A stretch of DNA of 52,499 nt from CAWVWD01 sp965662365 (lineage in GTDB: Bacteria; Bacteroidota; Bacteroidia; Chitinophagales; Saprospiraceae), in NCBI GenBank assembly GCA_965662365.1, contig CBFIHR010000025.1, positions 1-52,499 of the forward strand, given 5' to 3'. This document shows positions 27,056-35,909 of the stretch, piece after piece. The position numbers were made by a program, and so were the translations under genes. Below the pieces are notes generated by a model that was given only the letters and a program-made list of their open reading frames with translations, had not been told where the DNA came from and did no database searches. Numbering within the stretch: the stretch's first letter is position 1; each line of letters opens with the position of its first letter.

Positions 27056-28855
27056 ATGAAAAAAGCAATTAGAAATATTGCAATTATTGCCCATGTAGAT
27101 CATGGAAAAACAACTTTGGTAGATAAAATTTTACACCATTGCCAATTATTTCGTGATAATCAAGAGATGGGTGAACTAATCTTGGATAACAACGATCAGG
27201 AACGAGAGAGAGGAATCACGATTTTGGCGAAGAACGTTTCGGTTCAATATAAAGATACAAAAATCAACATTATTGATACACCAGGTCACGCCGATTTCGG
27301 TGGTGAAGTTGAGCGTGTTTTGAACATGGCTGACGGTGTTTTATTATTGGTTGACGCTTTCGAAGGGGTGATGCCACAGACTCGTTATGTTTTACAAAAA
27401 GCATTGAGTTTAGGCTTAACGCCAATCGTAGTTGTGAATAAAGTAGATAAGGACAATTGTCGTCCTGACGAAGTTCAAGAAGAGGTTTTTGAGTTGATGT
27501 TCAACTTAGATGCAACCGAGGAACAGTTGGAGTTTCAGACTGTTTTTGGCTCGGCAAAGAATAACTGGATGGGCGAAGACTGGAGAGAGCCGGCAAGCGA
27601 TATTTCCTACTTATTAGATCAAGTTTTGGAACATATTCCTGCTCCAATTGCTAACGAAGGGACTTTGCAAATGCAAATTACTTCTTTGGATTATTCTAAA
27701 TTCTTAGGTCGTTTTGCTATCGGTCGAGTGACTCGTGGAGACATTAAGGTTAATCAGCCAGTTTCGTTAGTAAAACGTGATGGTACGATTCTTAAATCTC
27801 GTGTGAAAGAATTATTTACTTTCGATGGCTTAGGTCGTAAGAAAGTTGAAATGGTTGAAAATGGTGATTTGTGTGCTATGACAGGTTTAGAGGGTTTTGA
27901 TATCGGTGATACAATTGCTGATTTTGAAAATCCAGAAGGTTTGCCGACTATCGCAATTGATGAACCGACAATGAGTATGTTTTTTACAGTGAACAACTCA
28001 CCTTTCTTCGGAAAAGACGGAAAGTTTGTTACTTCTCGTCACTTGAGAGAGCGTTTGGACAAGGAAATGGAGAAAAACTTGGCACTAAGAGTCGAGGAAA
28101 CTGGTTCTGCTGATTCTTTCAACGTTTTCGGTCGAGGTGTCATGCACTTAGCAGTTTTGGTTGAAACGATGCGTCGTGAAGGGTATGAGTTGCAAGTTGG
28201 AAAACCTCAAGTTATCATTAAAAAAATTGATGGTAAAAGACATGAGCCGATTGAGTTATTGACGATTGATGTTCCGGAGCATAATGCTGGAAAAGTGATC
28301 GAAGCGGTGACAATTCGTAAAGGGGAAATGAAAATCATGGAACCTAAAGGTGATGTCATGCACTTAGAATTTGAAATTCCGTCAAGAGGAATTATCGGAT
28401 TGCGTTCTGCTATTTTAAACTTGACGCAAGGAGAAGCGATTATGGCGCACCGTTTTCAAGAATATGCACCATGGAAAGGCGATATTCCTGGCCGTAACAA
28501 AGGTTCTTTGATTGTTTTACATCCTGGAACTACGATTCCTTATTCAATGGATAAATTACAAGATAGAGGAAAATTCTTTATCGCTCCAGGTGAGGAAGTT
28601 TACGAAGGTCAAGTAATTGGCGAACATAGCCGTGAAACGGATTTGGTGGTAAATGTTACAAAAACTAAGAAGTTGACGAATATGCGTTCTTCTGGTAACG
28701 ATGACAAAGTGAAATTAGCACCACCGATTTTATTCTCTTTAGAGGAAGCAATGGAATACATTGATGAAGATGAATATGTAGAAATTACACCGAATAGTAT
28801 GCGATTGCGTAAAATCTATTTAACAGAATTAGAGCGTAAACGTAAGATGAATTAA
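27056..28855 (+). CDS. typA: Ribosome-associated GTPase TypA/BipA
   Basis: The 599-aa protein has the translational GTPase motifs in order: AHVDHGKTTL (G1, about 12-21), the RERGITI switch, DTPGHADFGG (G3) and NKVDKDN (G4), then the EF-G-like domains and the TypA-specific C terminus (GDIPGRNKGSLIVLHPGTTIPYS). TypA binds the 70S ribosome near the EF-G site and helps large-subunit maturation and growth under stress or cold. Length and motifs are complete. It is monocistronic with its own promoter and a large hairpin after the stop. Confidence 0.97.
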   Translation: MKKAIRNIAIIAHVDHGKTTLVDKILHHCQLFRDNQEMGELILDNNDQERERGITILAKNVSVQYKDTKINIIDTPGHADFGGEVERVLNMADGVLLLVDAFEGVMPQTRYVLQKALSLGLTPIVVVNKVDKDNCRPDEVQEEVFELMFNLDATEEQLEFQTVFGSAKNNWMGEDWREPASDISYLLDQVLEHIPAPIANEGTLQMQITSLDYSKFLGRFAIGRVTRGDIKVNQPVSLVKRDGTILKSRVKELFTFDGLGRKKVEMVENGDLCAMTGLEGFDIGDTIADFENPEGLPTIAIDEPTMSMFFTVNNSPFFGKDGKFVTSRHLRERLDKEMEKNLALRVEETGSADSFNVFGRGVMHLAVLVETMRREGYELQVGKPQVIIKKIDGKRHEPIELLTIDVPEHNAGKVIEAVTIRKGEMKIMEPKGDVMHLEFEIPSRGIIGLRSAILNLTQGEAIMAHRFQEYAPWKGDIPGRNKGSLIVLHPGTTIPYSMDKLQDRGKFFIAPGEEVYEGQVIGEHSRETDLVVNVTKTKKLTNMRSSGNDDKVKLAPPILFSLEEAMEYIDEDEYVEITPNSMRLRKIYLTELERKRKMN

Positions 28856-28862
28856 TAGGTTC

Positions 28863-28928
28863 GAGTGTTCGATTGTTTGAATGTTCAGGTGTTGTGTAAC
28901 ACTCGGACGTTCAAACATTAGAACACTC
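28863..28928. terminator. Long imperfect inverted repeat between convergent genes
   Basis: Arms of 31 bp (28863-28893 and 28898-28928) pair with a few mismatches around GTGT. The arms are built from repeated GTTCGA / GTTTGA / GTGTT words. It sits between the ends of typA and the WG-repeat gene and probably stops both. Confidence 0.7.
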
Positions 28929-28941
28929 AAACAATCATTTT

Positions 28942-30021
28942 TTACTCCAACTCCAAATCATTAATTGTCAATATAATTGACGCATTATTTTTGACAACTT
29001 TTGCCTGTCCATTGTCAAAATTCTCTGCGGAGTCTAAGATAAACGGATAAACAACCTTTCCATTTTTATCAATAAATCCAAACTTATTTCCATCAAAAAC
29101 GGCAGCATAACCGTCTTTGAATGTAAATGGATTTTTATAAAATGGCATAATAATAACCTTTCCATTATTATCTACTGCTCCATAATCTTTGTTGAATCGA
29201 ATGCGAATCAAATCATCATTTAGGCGTTCTTTAGCATCGACGATTTCTTCATATTCAAACGGAACAGACGCTCCCCAGCTACTGATTTTACCGACTTGTG
29301 TCCCATAAACATAGGGTGCGTAATAATCTTTCAGGTACGAATCGTATTGATATGCACCGATATAATCGAATCGAAATTTTAAAATTCGCTTTCCTTTTTT
29401 ATCAATCATTCCCCATTTGCCTTTGCGTTTGGCTTTGACTCTCGTACCATAAAAACGGCCTAAGTCCTCATATTTGATTGGAACAGCTTTTTTGTTTTCG
29501 GTGGTTCGATAGCCGTATTTTCCACGCTTTTTGACCCGAACCATGTTACCGCTAAAATAAGTAATTTCTTGATATTTAGGTTTGATTAAAAATTGTCCTT
29601 CAACGTCGATTAAGCCCATTTTCCCGTTGAGCTGCACCATCATTTTTTTACTTTTGATAGGAGAAATTGTATCAAATTGTTCATTAATAATCAATTCACC
29701 AGTTAGATTATACAAATACCAATAGGCTTCTTTTTTCGCTCGGATAACGCCAGAATTAGCATATTTTTGAATTTCTGACAACTCAAAAGGTACAATTGTT
29801 TCCCCCTTATTATTGATAAAACCCCAAAGATTACTTTTTTTGACCAGCGTGACATTTTGATAAAAATCATAAACATTTTGATATTGATAATCAATGATAA
29901 GATTACCTGAAGTATCGACAAATCCCCATTTGCCGTCTTTTTTTTGCTTTTGCAAAATAGATTGTGCCGAAGCCGTTTGAACACTCAATAATACAATTAG
30001 TAGCAAAAGAAATTTTCGCAT
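28942..30021 (-). CDS. Exported WG-repeat protein
   Basis: This 359-aa protein has a signal peptide (KFLLLLIVLLSVQTASA) and about eight WG repeats, each with the pattern K-x-G-K-W/Y/M-G-h-h-D-x-x-G-x-h-h (GKWGFVDTSGNLII, NLWGFINNKGETIV, GKMGLIDVEGQFLI, GKYGYRTTENKKAV, GKWGMIDKKGKRIL, KDYGAVDNNGKVII, NKFGFIDKNGKVVY). WG repeats form beta structures that bind proteins or surfaces; their role in bacteria is poorly known. It should lie in the periplasm or on the outer membrane. Confidence 0.9.
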   Translation of the reverse strand: MRKFLLLLIVLLSVQTASAQSILQKQKKDGKWGFVDTSGNLIIDYQYQNVYDFYQNVTLVKKSNLWGFINNKGETIVPFELSEIQKYANSGVIRAKKEAYWYLYNLTGELIINEQFDTISPIKSKKMMVQLNGKMGLIDVEGQFLIKPKYQEITYFSGNMVRVKKRGKYGYRTTENKKAVPIKYEDLGRFYGTRVKAKRKGKWGMIDKKGKRILKFRFDYIGAYQYDSYLKDYYAPYVYGTQVGKISSWGASVPFEYEEIVDAKERLNDDLIRIRFNKDYGAVDNNGKVIIMPFYKNPFTFKDGYAAVFDGNKFGFIDKNGKVVYPFILDSAENFDNGQAKVVKNNASIILTINDLELE

Positions 30022-30051
30022 TTTTGTTGTCGTTCTTTAGTTTTAAAAACT

Positions 30052-30059
30052 CAAATGTA
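30052..30059 (-). promoter_or_regulatory. Possible -7 box of the WG-repeat gene
   Basis: On the minus strand it reads TACATTTG, about 30 bp before the start codon. No good -33 element is present. Confidence 0.4.
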
Positions 30060-30267
30060 CTCAAATAAGCGATTCCGTAAAACGGAAAGTCCAACTAAAC
30101 GGTCATTTGAGAAAAAATTAACAGTCAAATTAAATGAATGTTGATGGCTAACAAATGGTTTATATTACAAACGGTAAAAAACTAATCATAATAATTTGAA
30201 ATATATCTATTTTAGAATTTTTTAAATAGTTATGTTTTTAATTTATTAATCGAATAATTTTGAAAAG

Positions 30268-30294
30268 TTGTTTATGGTTTTTTACATAATTTTG
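30268..30294 (+). promoter_or_regulatory. Possible promoter of the membrane-protein gene
   Basis: TTG (30268-30270) stands 16 bp before TAATTTTG (30287-30294), which is followed by CAC. The spacing is slightly short, and a leader of about 190 nt results. Confidence 0.45.
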
Positions 30295-30488
30295 CACAAA
30301 CCAATTTCAGGAGTTGGTGAGCTTCATTTTTTTTAATTTAATAATCAATAAAAATATCCGTTCGAACATCGGAAATCGAACATCGAAATTGAATTGAAAC
30401 TTTACAGACTGACTGACAATAATAAAATTTATTTAATTTTATTATTTAGAAAACTCATAATCAACGATTTATAAATTGGGACTCAATT

Positions 30489-31445
30489 ATGGACGCCATA
30501 AAAAATAGCTTTTCGAAGAGCTATCTTTTACAAAAAAGTCAGATGCAATCAATATTACAAATTATAAAATTTGATACGGTAAATCGACCATTCAGTTCAA
30601 GAGAATTGTGGTTACTCCGAATTTTAGCAGCGACTGTTTTCTTCGGGAGAGCTTGGCAGTACTTATTTTGGGACGTTCCGTTTCGTACCTTGCTTTGGGA
30701 TGAAGGTTGGATGACAGCAGTCGTTAATTTTTTTGGAATGTCTTGGGAAGCCTACATTTCTAACATGGAAATCGTTGTTTGGCAAGATATTGTGATACAA
30801 ATTATTGGTGTTTTTTATCTTGTATTGGGGTTATTCGGGCTTTTTGCCACCGAGGTTTCGGGGCAAGCAAGCGCCAAACGAAGATGGATAAAATCATTAC
30901 TATGGATTGGCAGTTTTTTCCTGTTTTGTTTGTCGCTATTATATTGGAAAGAGCAATTCTATCGTTTTGGTCAACTCGTCGAATACACAATTCAATGGTC
31001 AACACCGATACTTTTAATTTTGGCGATTTACCGCTTACCGAATAATTTTTATTTTCGATTTTTGATAAAAATAGCCATTGCTTTGACCTTTATCGGTCAC
31101 GGTTTGTATGCGTTAGGTTACTATCCGACACCTGGTAATTTTATGCAAATGACGATTGATATGTTTGCAATAGACGATGGACAAGCGAGTGTTTTTTTAA
31201 AAACAGTCGGTATTTTGGATCTTGTGGTTGCCCTTGGTATTTTCATTCCTTATGTTTGGAAACCAGCAGTGATATACTGTGTCGTTTGGGGTTTTGCAAC
31301 AGCTTTTGCCAGAATTGTTATTAATTTTGATACTCAAATGCCGATAGAAACATTGCATCAATGGCTACATGAAACGGTTTATCGATTGCCACACGGCGGT
31401 ATTCCATTATTACTTTGGTTGTTGATGCGAGAGAAAACGAATTGA
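30489..31445 (+). CDS. Polytopic membrane protein of unknown function
   Basis: This 318-aa protein has about eight hydrophobic helices joined by short loops with many Trp residues near the membrane faces. The segment FIGHGLYALGYYPTPGNF (about 200-217) is slightly reminiscent of DoxX-like proteins, but I cannot assign a family. The first 35 residues are polar, and a second start at 30543 would remove 18 of them. It is a single gene, converging on the next. Confidence 0.75.
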   Translation: MDAIKNSFSKSYLLQKSQMQSILQIIKFDTVNRPFSSRELWLLRILAATVFFGRAWQYLFWDVPFRTLLWDEGWMTAVVNFFGMSWEAYISNMEIVVWQDIVIQIIGVFYLVLGLFGLFATEVSGQASAKRRWIKSLLWIGSFFLFCLSLLYWKEQFYRFGQLVEYTIQWSTPILLILAIYRLPNNFYFRFLIKIAIALTFIGHGLYALGYYPTPGNFMQMTIDMFAIDDGQASVFLKTVGILDLVVALGIFIPYVWKPAVIYCVVWGFATAFARIVINFDTQMPIETLHQWLHETVYRLPHGGIPLLLWLLMREKTN

Positions 31446-31479
31446 ATCGAAAGTTAACGGGCGTTAGTGGCTAATTTTT

Positions 31480-31512
31480 AGACAGAAGGCATTTTTAAAA
31501 ACACCTTCTATC
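31480..31512. terminator. Weak hairpin between convergent genes
   Basis: AGAAGG and CCTTCT arms enclose complementary T5 and A5 tracts with a two-base internal mismatch. Its position between two gene ends suggests a shared terminator. Confidence 0.5.
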
Positions 31513-31529
31513 TAACGATTTTATCTTCT

Positions 31530-32696
31530 TTAGCCTCGTTCTGCCCATGCTTTCAGAATATCTGCCTCACGATTAGACAAAATTTCAGGATTGTTTTCAT
31601 ATTCCTCTCTTTCTTTAGCAGCTTTATTGTCCGAATACCACCAGTTATAAGTATCCTGTACCGTTTTGCTCAAAGGCGTATAAGTCAGCCCTTTTTCAAT
31701 TCCTAACTTATTGCTAATCAATGCCGAACCATAGTTATTATCCGTTGGAATTATCCACGGAACAGCGTGTGGAATATTATGTTTCATTAAGAAATCATAA
31801 TCATTAATTAGGATAAAATTAGCTTCAGAACCAAAAACGGCGTGAGCTTTTTTGATAAACTCTGGCATCGTCATCGGTGCTTTTGGTCCGACAGCATTGA
31901 ATGTTCCAATTGTTTTATTTTCGATTAAATGAATCATAAATTTCGCTACATCTCGTACATCAATAAACTGTACACGATCTTCTGACTTACCTGGTACTAA
32001 AATATCTCCGCCTTTGGGCAAACGATGAATCCAATGGATAAATCGGTCAGATTTATCTGCTGGCCCGACCATATAAGTTGGTCGAACGACGATTGTGCGG
32101 CCTTCTCCAAAGATTTGTTTGGTACGAATTTCTGAGTTCGTTTTCATTACGCCGTACCAATACTCGACTTTCATTTCCTCGTCAGTTATTCCTTCTGGTT
32201 TTTCCATTACCAACTTCATATTTTCGTTCATTCCTTTTTTGAAATAAGGATAATAAACGCCAGTAGAAGAGGTGAAAAGATAGAGACCAACATTGCCTCT
32301 AAGTAAGGTAGCCGTTTTTTCTGCCCATTCTACATTATGGCAAGAATTATCAATTACGACGTCCCATTTTCTATTTTTTAGGGCTTCCAGGTCGTTCTCA
32401 CGGTCACCAATGAGTTGTTCGACCTTTTTAAATAAATCTTGATGAATAGTTGGTTTAGTTTTGCCACGAGTGAAGGTCGAGATAGTATGTCCTCTTCCCA
32501 TGGCGTAAGCAATTTGGTGTGGTCCAAGAAAACTTGTTCCGCCCAAAATAAGTATTTTCAATGGTTTGACCGCTTCTGGAATAGTTTCAGATGCCTCACT
32601 TTGAGTTTCACAACTCAATAAAGTTGAACCGACTAAAGGCAGCATTGCTCCGATTTTTAAGCCAGTTTCGATAAATTTTCGTCTTGATTGTTTCAT
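31530..32696 (-). CDS. Tat-exported NAD-dependent epimerase/dehydratase-like lipoprotein
   Basis: This 388-aa protein starts with a twin-arginine signal (SRRKFIETGLKIG) ending in LLSC, a lipobox. The mature part is an extended short-chain dehydrogenase: ILILGGTSFLGP at about 48-59 for the nucleotide, FTSSTGVYYP near 145, and VRPTYMVGP near 200. The usual catalytic Tyr-x3-Lys pair fits YWYGVMK (Y then K four on). Tat export would allow the enzyme to carry a bound cofactor across the membrane. The substrate is unknown. Gene order gives no clue. Confidence 0.8.
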   Translation of the reverse strand: MKQSRRKFIETGLKIGAMLPLVGSTLLSCETQSEASETIPEAVKPLKILILGGTSFLGPHQIAYAMGRGHTISTFTRGKTKPTIHQDLFKKVEQLIGDRENDLEALKNRKWDVVIDNSCHNVEWAEKTATLLRGNVGLYLFTSSTGVYYPYFKKGMNENMKLVMEKPEGITDEEMKVEYWYGVMKTNSEIRTKQIFGEGRTIVVRPTYMVGPADKSDRFIHWIHRLPKGGDILVPGKSEDRVQFIDVRDVAKFMIHLIENKTIGTFNAVGPKAPMTMPEFIKKAHAVFGSEANFILINDYDFLMKHNIPHAVPWIIPTDNNYGSALISNKLGIEKGLTYTPLSKTVQDTYNWWYSDNKAAKEREEYENNPEILSNREADILKAWAERG

Positions 32697-32771
32697 TATT
32701 TGGATTTTTTGATGAATCTACCTCTAATTTATTTCGACTTTCGAAACCGTTTTTTAATTGGAAATAGTCAG

Positions 32772-33731
32772 TTAAGAAAACTTCGCTTTCAGTTTTCGAA
32801 ATGCTTTTAACCAGCTCAATGGTATAATTTTATTCACTAATAATAAATGTTTTGGTTTATAATTCACATAGAAAATTTCCATTGCAATATCGTTATTGAC
32901 TTTTTTAATTTCTGTTGGATGTTTCAATGGAAAAGTCGTACCAGTCGATGCTTTTTGATAGCGTTCTAAACCGATGCCTTTTGTATGCGTTGCTTCTTCA
33001 TCAACACCGATATTTTGAATCAAATTATTACAAGGTAAAATAGATAAACCATTGTGATACAATATATTACAAAACCAAGCATAGGCCCAAGAATCATTGA
33101 TTTTTAGATGTGTATCTCTGAATTTATCGACCATATAATCCTGAGCTGTTTTATCGTTTATCAATCGTTGAATCATCTTTTTTTCGATAAATTCATCGAA
33201 ATATTGTAAATGAACATCTCGTTTTTGCCAGGCACGTCGCCAAGTTGCCCAGCCCCAAATTAATCCAAAATTAGAAAAAATATAACTGCTATCGAAGTGT
33301 TTAAACTTGTCAGGAATCAAGTTAGAACCCGCAATTTGCATGATTCGGTCATCATTTTTATAACGTTCTAAGAGTTCTTCACAAAAATAGAAAAAAGAGA
33401 CATCAGGCACGCAGTCATCTTCTAAGATAATGCCAGATTCGACCTGCTCAAAAAACCAGTCAATGCCGCTACTGACACCCATTCGGCAACCTAAATTTTT
33501 GGTACGAAAAAGCGTTTTTAACTCACATTCCCAATCCACTTGCTTGATAATATCATGAACAGCTTTGACTTTTTCGGCTTCGTTAGCTTTGTGCGTTCTT
33601 GCACCATCGACACTCAAAAATAACTGCATTGGCTGTACTTCTCGAACTCGGTTAAAGACTTTTTGCACCTTGTCCGGGCGATTGAAAGCTACAATTAATA
33701 TCGGTGTTTTTAAGGGTTTATTCTTCGTCAT
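32772..33731 (-). CDS. Family 2-like glycosyltransferase
   Basis: This 319-aa protein has a GT-A fold start (TPILIVAFNRPDKVQKVFNRV), the sugar-nucleotide segment LFLSVDGAR, and the metal-binding EDDCVPD near 110. IWGWATWRRAWQKRD is a hallmark of a subgroup of nucleotide-diphospho-sugar transferases. No membrane helix is seen. The start codon overlaps the YbbR gene by 14 bp, so translation may be coupled. It probably acts on surface polysaccharide or a glycoprotein; donor and acceptor are unknown. Confidence 0.8.
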   Translation of the reverse strand: MTKNKPLKTPILIVAFNRPDKVQKVFNRVREVQPMQLFLSVDGARTHKANEAEKVKAVHDIIKQVDWECELKTLFRTKNLGCRMGVSSGIDWFFEQVESGIILEDDCVPDVSFFYFCEELLERYKNDDRIMQIAGSNLIPDKFKHFDSSYIFSNFGLIWGWATWRRAWQKRDVHLQYFDEFIEKKMIQRLINDKTAQDYMVDKFRDTHLKINDSWAYAWFCNILYHNGLSILPCNNLIQNIGVDEEATHTKGIGLERYQKASTGTTFPLKHPTEIKKVNNDIAMEIFYVNYKPKHLLLVNKIIPLSWLKAFRKLKAKFS

Positions 33732-34707
33732 CTTGAGTGATATTTTTGGTATTAGTCAGAATTACAAAGTCAATATATTCGGGATTCACCTTGATATTAC
33801 TAACCCAGTCAGGCTTTTTTCTCATGATTACAGGCAGTTGTGTGGCTTCCTCTAAATTTACATTAGACAAATCAACACGAAGTTGAATATGAATAGGTTT
33901 GAGTTGATCATATTTCGTCAGGCCAACCGTACAAGTCACTTTGGCCGTTTGCGGAATCAATCGAATGCTATTCGTTGTATCATTTTCTATAACAATAGGA
34001 ACATCTAAGGTTTTTTCAGAAAACTGCTCGACCGTCATAATATAATTCACGGTAGTTGATTGATATTTGACTTGTTTATTTTTTTGTGGTAACAGCCTAA
34101 CCTCACCATAACGATTTTCTTTTAAATTAGTCGCTCGAATCTCTTCCGTATTCACGAAAGAAATAGGAGATATGAGTGATTTTGGACCATAGATTTCGAT
34201 AGAGTCGGGGAGAAGTTGTATCTTATTAGAGAGTTGAAATTGATTCACTGTTTTTATAGCGGTTATAGCTTTTACAGGAACATTTTTTCGGACAAAGTCA
34301 TCTAATTGAAAGGAAAGTGCATTCGGAAAAATAGAGACCACTTTAATTTTATCCGATAGTTTTGACTTGACAATTTCTTGTAATTGACGATAATTATAGG
34401 CTTTATCCTTATTGACTAACAATCTGAGTTGTCGGAGTTGTCTATTATAATCACTTGAAAACAAGCCCCAACCAGTCGATACCAATTTTATTTTTAGCGA
34501 TTTTGGCGGTTGATTGACCAAAGTTAGCCCCTCGGGTGTCTTGATATTTAATACTGTATCAATGACGATTTCTTGCGATTTCGATAACTGAATGATTAAC
34601 CAAAAAATAAGAGCAATACTGATGCACAACAGCAGTATTGCTCGTTCAGAATTTATAAAATCCCTTATAAATTTCTTTATATTTTCGGTCGAAAATTCTT
34701 CAAACAT
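33718..34707 (-). CDS. YbbR-domain membrane protein (CdaR-like)
   Basis: This 329-aa protein has one membrane helix near the N terminus (ILLLCISIALIFWLIIQL) and a long beta-rich extracytoplasmic part with YbbR-like repeats (VPVKAITAIKTVNQFQLSNKIQLLPDSIEIYGP ... RATNLKENRYGEVRLLP). In other phyla YbbR proteins regulate the diadenylate cyclase CdaA; here no cyclase gene is adjacent. It follows yajC closely, the normal order in this phylum, and overlaps the glycosyltransferase gene by 14 bp. Confidence 0.85.
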   Translation of the reverse strand: MFEEFSTENIKKFIRDFINSERAILLLCISIALIFWLIIQLSKSQEIVIDTVLNIKTPEGLTLVNQPPKSLKIKLVSTGWGLFSSDYNRQLRQLRLLVNKDKAYNYRQLQEIVKSKLSDKIKVVSIFPNALSFQLDDFVRKNVPVKAITAIKTVNQFQLSNKIQLLPDSIEIYGPKSLISPISFVNTEEIRATNLKENRYGEVRLLPQKNKQVKYQSTTVNYIMTVEQFSEKTLDVPIVIENDTTNSIRLIPQTAKVTCTVGLTKYDQLKPIHIQLRVDLSNVNLEEATQLPVIMRKKPDWVSNIKVNPEYIDFVILTNTKNITQDDEE

Positions 34708-34731
34708 TCCATGATGTTATCAATCTGAAAA

Positions 34732-35046
34732 TTATGCTTCCTCTTCTTCAGAACGAGTCGAAAGTTCCTTAGAAATAAAGTCTTTTTCTACTTTGATGTT
34801 TACGCCTTTTGTAATCTCAACCGTTACGATAGAACCATTAATCGCAATAATTTTACCGTGAATTCCTGCCGAAGTTACCACTCTGTCCCCTTTTTCTAAG
34901 GCTTCCGTAAATGCTTGTTGTTCCTTCTGGCGTTTTGCTTGCGGGCGAATCATGAAGAAGTACATCACTAAGAAGATACCTCCAATCATGATTAAATTCA
35001 ACATTCCGCTACTGTCTGTTTGTAATAATATTATTTGGTTTAACAT
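34732..35046 (-). CDS. yajC: Preprotein translocase accessory subunit YajC
   Basis: This 104-aa protein has one membrane helix (LNLIMIGGIFLVMYFFMIRPQAKRQKEQ, with the family signature FMIRPQAKRQKE) and a small basic beta domain (GDRVVTSAGIHGKIIAINGSIVTVEI). YajC associates with SecDF and the SecYEG channel in the inner membrane. It lies between the DUF1573 and YbbR genes, as is usual in this phylum. Confidence 0.96.
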   Translation of the reverse strand: MLNQIILLQTDSSGMLNLIMIGGIFLVMYFFMIRPQAKRQKEQQAFTEALEKGDRVVTSAGIHGKIIAINGSIVTVEITKGVNIKVEKDFISKELSTRSEEEEA

Positions 35047-35145
35047 TTTTATTGAAATATTATATATTAAAAATAACCGATAATATATTGATTATCAGTT
35101 TGTTGATGAATTATTTTTTAAGACGACTGTCGTCAAAATAATTCA

Positions 35146-35637
35146 TTAATTCTTTTTTATATTTACTTTCCCCATCAACCTAATCGTTGTTTTATTAGGG
35201 AAGGCGTTTGAAGTTACATCAATACTTTTGCTTACAACCGGCCCACGACCGTTTGAATCAAAAGTTACAGGAATCTCTCCATATTCGCCCGGAGCGACAG
35301 GTGCTTTCGAAGGTTTTGGTACGGTACAGCCACAACCAGCTTTTGCACTTTTAATGATTAACGGTTTCTTACCAATATTTTTGAACTTGAAAACATACTT
35401 GACCTGTTCCCCTTCTTCGACCGTACCGAAATCATAAACAGGCGTTTCAAATTGAATTTTCGCAACATTTACGGTATCCCCAATTTCCTCTGCCGAAATC
35501 GGATTACGAATGATGTCACTATTATTTCCTTCTGTAGATAACTCCGTTAAACGCCTTTCTTCGCCACTTTCAATACCAGAATCACAAGAGACGAACACGG
35601 TTACAAATAATGGTAAAATTAACCAAAGTTTATTCAT
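35146..35637 (-). CDS. DUF1573 lipoprotein
   Basis: This 163-aa protein has a lipoprotein signal (LILPLFVTVFVSC) and a DUF1573 domain, an Ig-like fold: YDFGTVEEGEQVKYVFKFKNIGKKPLII, AGCGCTVPKPSK, PVAPGEYGEIPVTFDS. The CGC pair is typical. It leads the DUF1573-yajC-ybbR group, with a -7 box about 40 bp upstream. Its function is unknown, probably in the periplasm. Confidence 0.92.
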   Translation of the reverse strand: MNKLWLILPLFVTVFVSCDSGIESGEERRLTELSTEGNNSDIIRNPISAEEIGDTVNVAKIQFETPVYDFGTVEEGEQVKYVFKFKNIGKKPLIIKSAKAGCGCTVPKPSKAPVAPGEYGEIPVTFDSNGRGPVVSKSIDVTSNAFPNKTTIRLMGKVNIKKN

Positions 35638-35673
35638 TTTTTACTATTTTTTAGATTTTGTAATTTCAGGCTG

Positions 35674-35681
35674 CAAAACTA
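35674..35681 (-). promoter_or_regulatory. Possible -7 box of the DUF1573-yajC-ybbR group
   Basis: On the minus strand it reads TAGTTTTG followed by CAGCC, about 37 bp before the DUF1573 start codon. A -33 element is unclear. Confidence 0.45.
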
Positions 35682-35909
35682 CAAAAATGATGATTGATAA
35701 TGTAAAAATATCGACTGAACTTATTTTATCTAATTTATAATCAATTCTGAGACAACTTCTTCTCCTGTGTCAACCTTATTAACAATATCTTTTAGGTTTG
35801 ACTCAATAACGCCATCGGGCTAAAGTCTTTATTTTTTATTTAATCTGCATTCGAGGTTAGTATTCGAAGTTGGAGGTGAAAATAAAGAAGAGGATTTTGA
35901 GTCATCTCT

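Larger units (their letters stand above)
30022..30488. other. Divergent intergenic region
   Basis: These 467 bp hold a -7 box for the WG-repeat gene (30052-30059) and a plus-strand promoter (30268-30294) for the membrane-protein gene. Nothing else is recognised. Confidence 0.7.
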
